Assembly (NCBI GenBank): GCA_902794825.1
Contig: CADBIU010000012.1
Span: 61,923 to 125,922, forward strand
DNA: 64,000 bases
Direction of reading: 5' to 3'
Source: an uncultured Lachnospiraceae bacterium
Lineage (GTDB): Bacteria; Bacillota; Clostridia; Lachnospirales; Lachnospiraceae
Part shown: positions 63,991 to 64,000 of the stretch, piece by piece
How positions within the stretch are numbered: the stretch's first letter is position 1
Layout of the letters: the number at the start of each line of letters is the position of its first letter
Notes under the pieces: generated by a model
Database searches by the model: none
What the model saw: only the letters and a program-made list of their open reading frames with translations
Told to the model about the DNA's origin: nothing
Program-made: the position numbers and the translations under genes

Positions 63991-64000
63991 GTTTACTCTC

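Overview
The window reads as chromosome of a Gram-positive, low-to-mid G+C Bacillota, most likely a clostridial anaerobe of the Lachnospiraceae type. Pointers are the CodY, MecA, NrdR and CIRCE/groESL regulators, the gap-pgk-tpiA order, the cmk-ispH-rpsA order (often an ispH-rpsA fusion in Clostridia), HemZ, a DUF5688 protein, an M18 aminopeptidase and a phage-lysozyme2/wall-binding-repeat protein. This placement is inference from gene content; no rRNA gene is present. All but four of about 60 genes lie on the minus strand, so the segment probably lies on one replichore arm. No prophage, transposase or CRISPR array was found.

Layout in + coordinates (most transcription runs right to left). 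1-6.7 kb: a cut-off DUF4422 gene, queA, M18 aminopeptidase, a 6S-like RNA candidate, Xaa-Pro aminopeptidase and thrC. 6.7-7.8 kb: a YprB-type nuclease gene broken by a one-base frameshift. 7.9-12 kb: rpsA-ispH-cmk and a flavoprotein. 12.2-15.4 kb: gap-pgk-tpiA. 15.7-21.4 kb: PHP phosphatase, a MocA-like protein lacking the usual lysine, tRNA-Arg, DUF5688, efp, nrdR and a short pyruvate kinase. 21.4-25.2 kb: cell-envelope genes, a secreted lysozyme and an LTA-synthase-like phosphoglycerol transferase with an ILEI-like tail. 25.3-36 kb: tRNA-Gly, fructokinase, then a long co-directional run (hybrid histidine kinase, udp, cdd, orphan zinc-finger membrane protein, polA, coaE, WalJ-like hydrolase, ACT protein, UPF0210 protein). 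36.3-41 kb: citrate synthase, a PurF paralogue without the catalytic cysteine, a lipase-like hydrolase and a zinc-ribbon coiled-coil protein. 41.2-48.2 kb: mecA-rluF-ligA-metA followed by an unrecognised 871-residue protein that I read as five tandem repeats of about 130 residues. 48.3-58 kb: rpsB-tsf, topA-codY and relA-MBL-hemZ. 58.1-60.5 kb: an intergenic array of 52-bp repeats with an inverted copy running through the groEL stop codon, then groEL, groES and CIRCE. 60.7-64 kb: an uncharacterised 86-residue protein and the start of a surface-polysaccharide locus (GT2-GtrA fusion and a polytopic membrane protein).

The genes are mostly housekeeping: central glycolysis, translation (rpsA, rpsB, tsf, efp, two tRNAs), replication and repair (polA, ligA, topA), stress and nutrient signalling (relA, codY, mecA, groESL) and nucleotide salvage (udp, cdd). 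No complete new defence or biosynthetic system is visible. The most unusual items are the five-repeat protein, the 52-bp repeat/groEL inverted copy, the PurF paralogue and the ILEI-like domain on the LTA-synthase-like enzyme. Start codons were moved from the longest frame where a Shine-Dalgarno, an upstream terminator or family alignment decided it; these cases are stated in the entries.
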